From Aliiroseovarius sp. Z3 (GTDB lineage Bacteria > Pseudomonadota > Alphaproteobacteria > Rhodobacterales > Rhodobacteraceae), in NCBI RefSeq assembly GCF_029105185.1, contig NZ_JAFMZK010000005.1:1-64000 (forward strand): 64,000 nucleotides of DNA, given 5' to 3'. Shown in pieces: positions 63,194 to 64,000 of the stretch. The notes under the pieces are model-generated. The model saw nothing but the letters and a program-made list of their open reading frames with translations. It was not told where the DNA came from and searched no databases. How positions within the stretch are numbered: position 1 is the stretch's first letter; every line of letters starts with the position of its first letter. The translations under genes and the position numbers were made by a program.

Positions 63194-64000
63194 CGTTTGA
63201 TCTCGTATGGGAGTGTGCCGCGTGAATATGGATCGACTTGCAGCTTGCGTTCAAGGGGCGGCACGGATCGCTGGTGGCAGAACTGGCGTTCGCAGATGCG
63301 GCAGGACACGCCTATTGGTTCAAATGCGGCGTCATTCGTCACGTTCAGATCGTCTGCGTAAACCAAGGCCCCGGCGTGTTTCACCTCGCAGCCCAAACCG
63401 ATCGCATAGCGTCGCACAGGGGCGTCAAAACTGCCCCCAGATTTCGAGACGTTCCGCGATAGGCAGAGATATCTGACACCGTCCGGCGTCTGCGCAAGTT
63501 GACGCAGGAAACGTCCCGGTGTTTCAAAGGCTTGATGCACGTTCCACAACGGACAGGCCCCGCCGAACCGCGCAAACTGAAGACGTGTCGCAGAGTGTCG
63601 TTTCGTAATGGTGCCGGCTTGATCAACGCGGACAAAAAAGAAGGGGATACCCTTCGCGCCGGGTCTTTGTAAGGTGGACAGTCTATGGGCCACCTGTTCG
63701 ATGGATGCGCCAAAGCGATCTGCCAACCGTTCAAGGTCGTGACGTGTCTCACGTGCTGCGGCAAGAAACTGCTCATAGGGCAGTCTGGCAGCCCCTGCGA
63801 AGTAGTTGGCAAGTCCAAGTTTGGCGATGGCACGGGCTTCTTCGGTCTGGAAACGGGCAAAATCCAGTGTCGCCTCTAACAACGCGTCTTGGGTCAACAA
63901 CGCGATCTGCATGAGCAACTGGAATTCCTGCGTGGGACGGGGCGGGCGCGTGGATAGGCGCAGAATCCGGTTTTCGGGATCATAGCTGCGCATCGCATCC
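63190..64000 (-). CDS. XRE-family regulator with acyl-CoA-type sensor domain (N terminus outside window)
   Basis: The C-terminal ~270 residues of a larger protein; the frame runs off the window edge, and ATG 63991-63993 is internal (codons DA precede it). It matches the ScfR/PccR/RamB group of short-chain-acyl-CoA sensing regulators: FQLLMQIALLTQ, RHDLERLADRFGASIEQVAHRLSTL, GIPFFFVRVD and the C-terminal CRICERQFCHQRSVPPL cysteine motif. These regulate acetyl- or propionyl-CoA metabolism. It overlaps the hydrolase gene by ATGA. Confidence 0.82.
   Translation of the reverse strand, partial: DAMRSYDPENRILRLSTRPPRPTQEFQLLMQIALLTQDALLEATLDFARFQTEEARAIAKLGLANYFAGAARLPYEQFLAAARETRHDLERLADRFGASIEQVAHRLSTLQRPGAKGIPFFFVRVDQAGTITKRHSATRLQFARFGGACPLWNVHQAFETPGRFLRQLAQTPDGVRYLCLSRNVSKSGGSFDAPVRRYAIGLGCEVKHAGALVYADDLNVTNDAAFEPIGVSCRICERQFCHQRSVPPLERKLQVDPYSRGTLPYEIKR

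Overview
This 64 kb window is chromosomal DNA of a marine-type alphaproteobacterium, most likely a Roseobacter-group member of the Rhodobacteraceae. The evidence is a SAM-II riboswitch ahead of metZ, a split FoF1 ATP synthase operon carrying the b' subunit (atpI-B-E-b'-F), glyQ and glyS separated by a DUF6446 gene, a choline/choline-O-sulfate gene cluster, class I ketol-acid reductoisomerase, a DUF5928 glycosyltransferase, and high GC with dense, often 4-base-overlapping genes. I saw no rRNA, CRISPR array, insertion sequence, prophage or integrase. No gap between genes exceeds about 260 bases.

Layout. 0-9.5 kb: 3' part of ftsY, a DMT permease, yciB/ispZ, a glutathione transferase, SAM-II riboswitch plus metZ, folE2, trkH, and a secreted SPOR/peptidoglycan-binding protein with a decayed protease domain. 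9.7-21 kb: glyQ-DUF6446-glyS, a divergent PPDK-like enzyme, a SleB-type wall hydrolase, folB-folP-glmM and a second DMT permease. 21-32 kb: an ArsR/SRPBCC pair with two tandem operators, ilvC, two tandem Lrp/AsnC regulators with a class V aminotransferase, a UbiH-type hydroxylase, a HAD nucleotidase, a GntR regulator, a glycosyltransferase with a c-di-GMP-type MshEN domain, carA and yqeY. 32-43 kb: DUF2244, ctaD, a cytochrome c, lipB, tRNA-Leu(GAG), glycerate kinase, azoR/LysR, an ArsR gene and the Fo operon. 43-54 kb: a FadR-type regulator, an OmpA-like lipoprotein, an Ada-like gene, nth, a PfkB kinase, a divergent sulfotransferase/GT14-DUF5928 pair, HIT, a zinc finger protein and polA. 54-64 kb: a WYL regulator with a VOC gene, a lipoprotein, choX-choW-choV divergent from betI-betC-betA, a DUF465 protein, an alpha/beta hydrolase and the 3' part of an XRE/acyl-CoA-type regulator.

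How the genes fit together. Most of the window is housekeeping: translation, folate, methionine, isoleucine/valine, pyrimidine, lipoate, respiration, ATP synthesis and repair. The clearest integrated system is choline uptake (ChoXWV), choline-sulfate hydrolysis (BetC) and choline oxidation (BetA) under BetI, with a visible BetI-type operator; betB is not in the window. Several local regulators have readable inverted repeats next to their own start codons. The least ordinary items are the MshEN glycosyltransferase with a perfect palindromic CtrA-type site, the sulfotransferase/GT14 pair, the pseudoprotease, the PPDK paralogue with altered ATP-site residues, and the FolB with an unexplained C-terminal domain.
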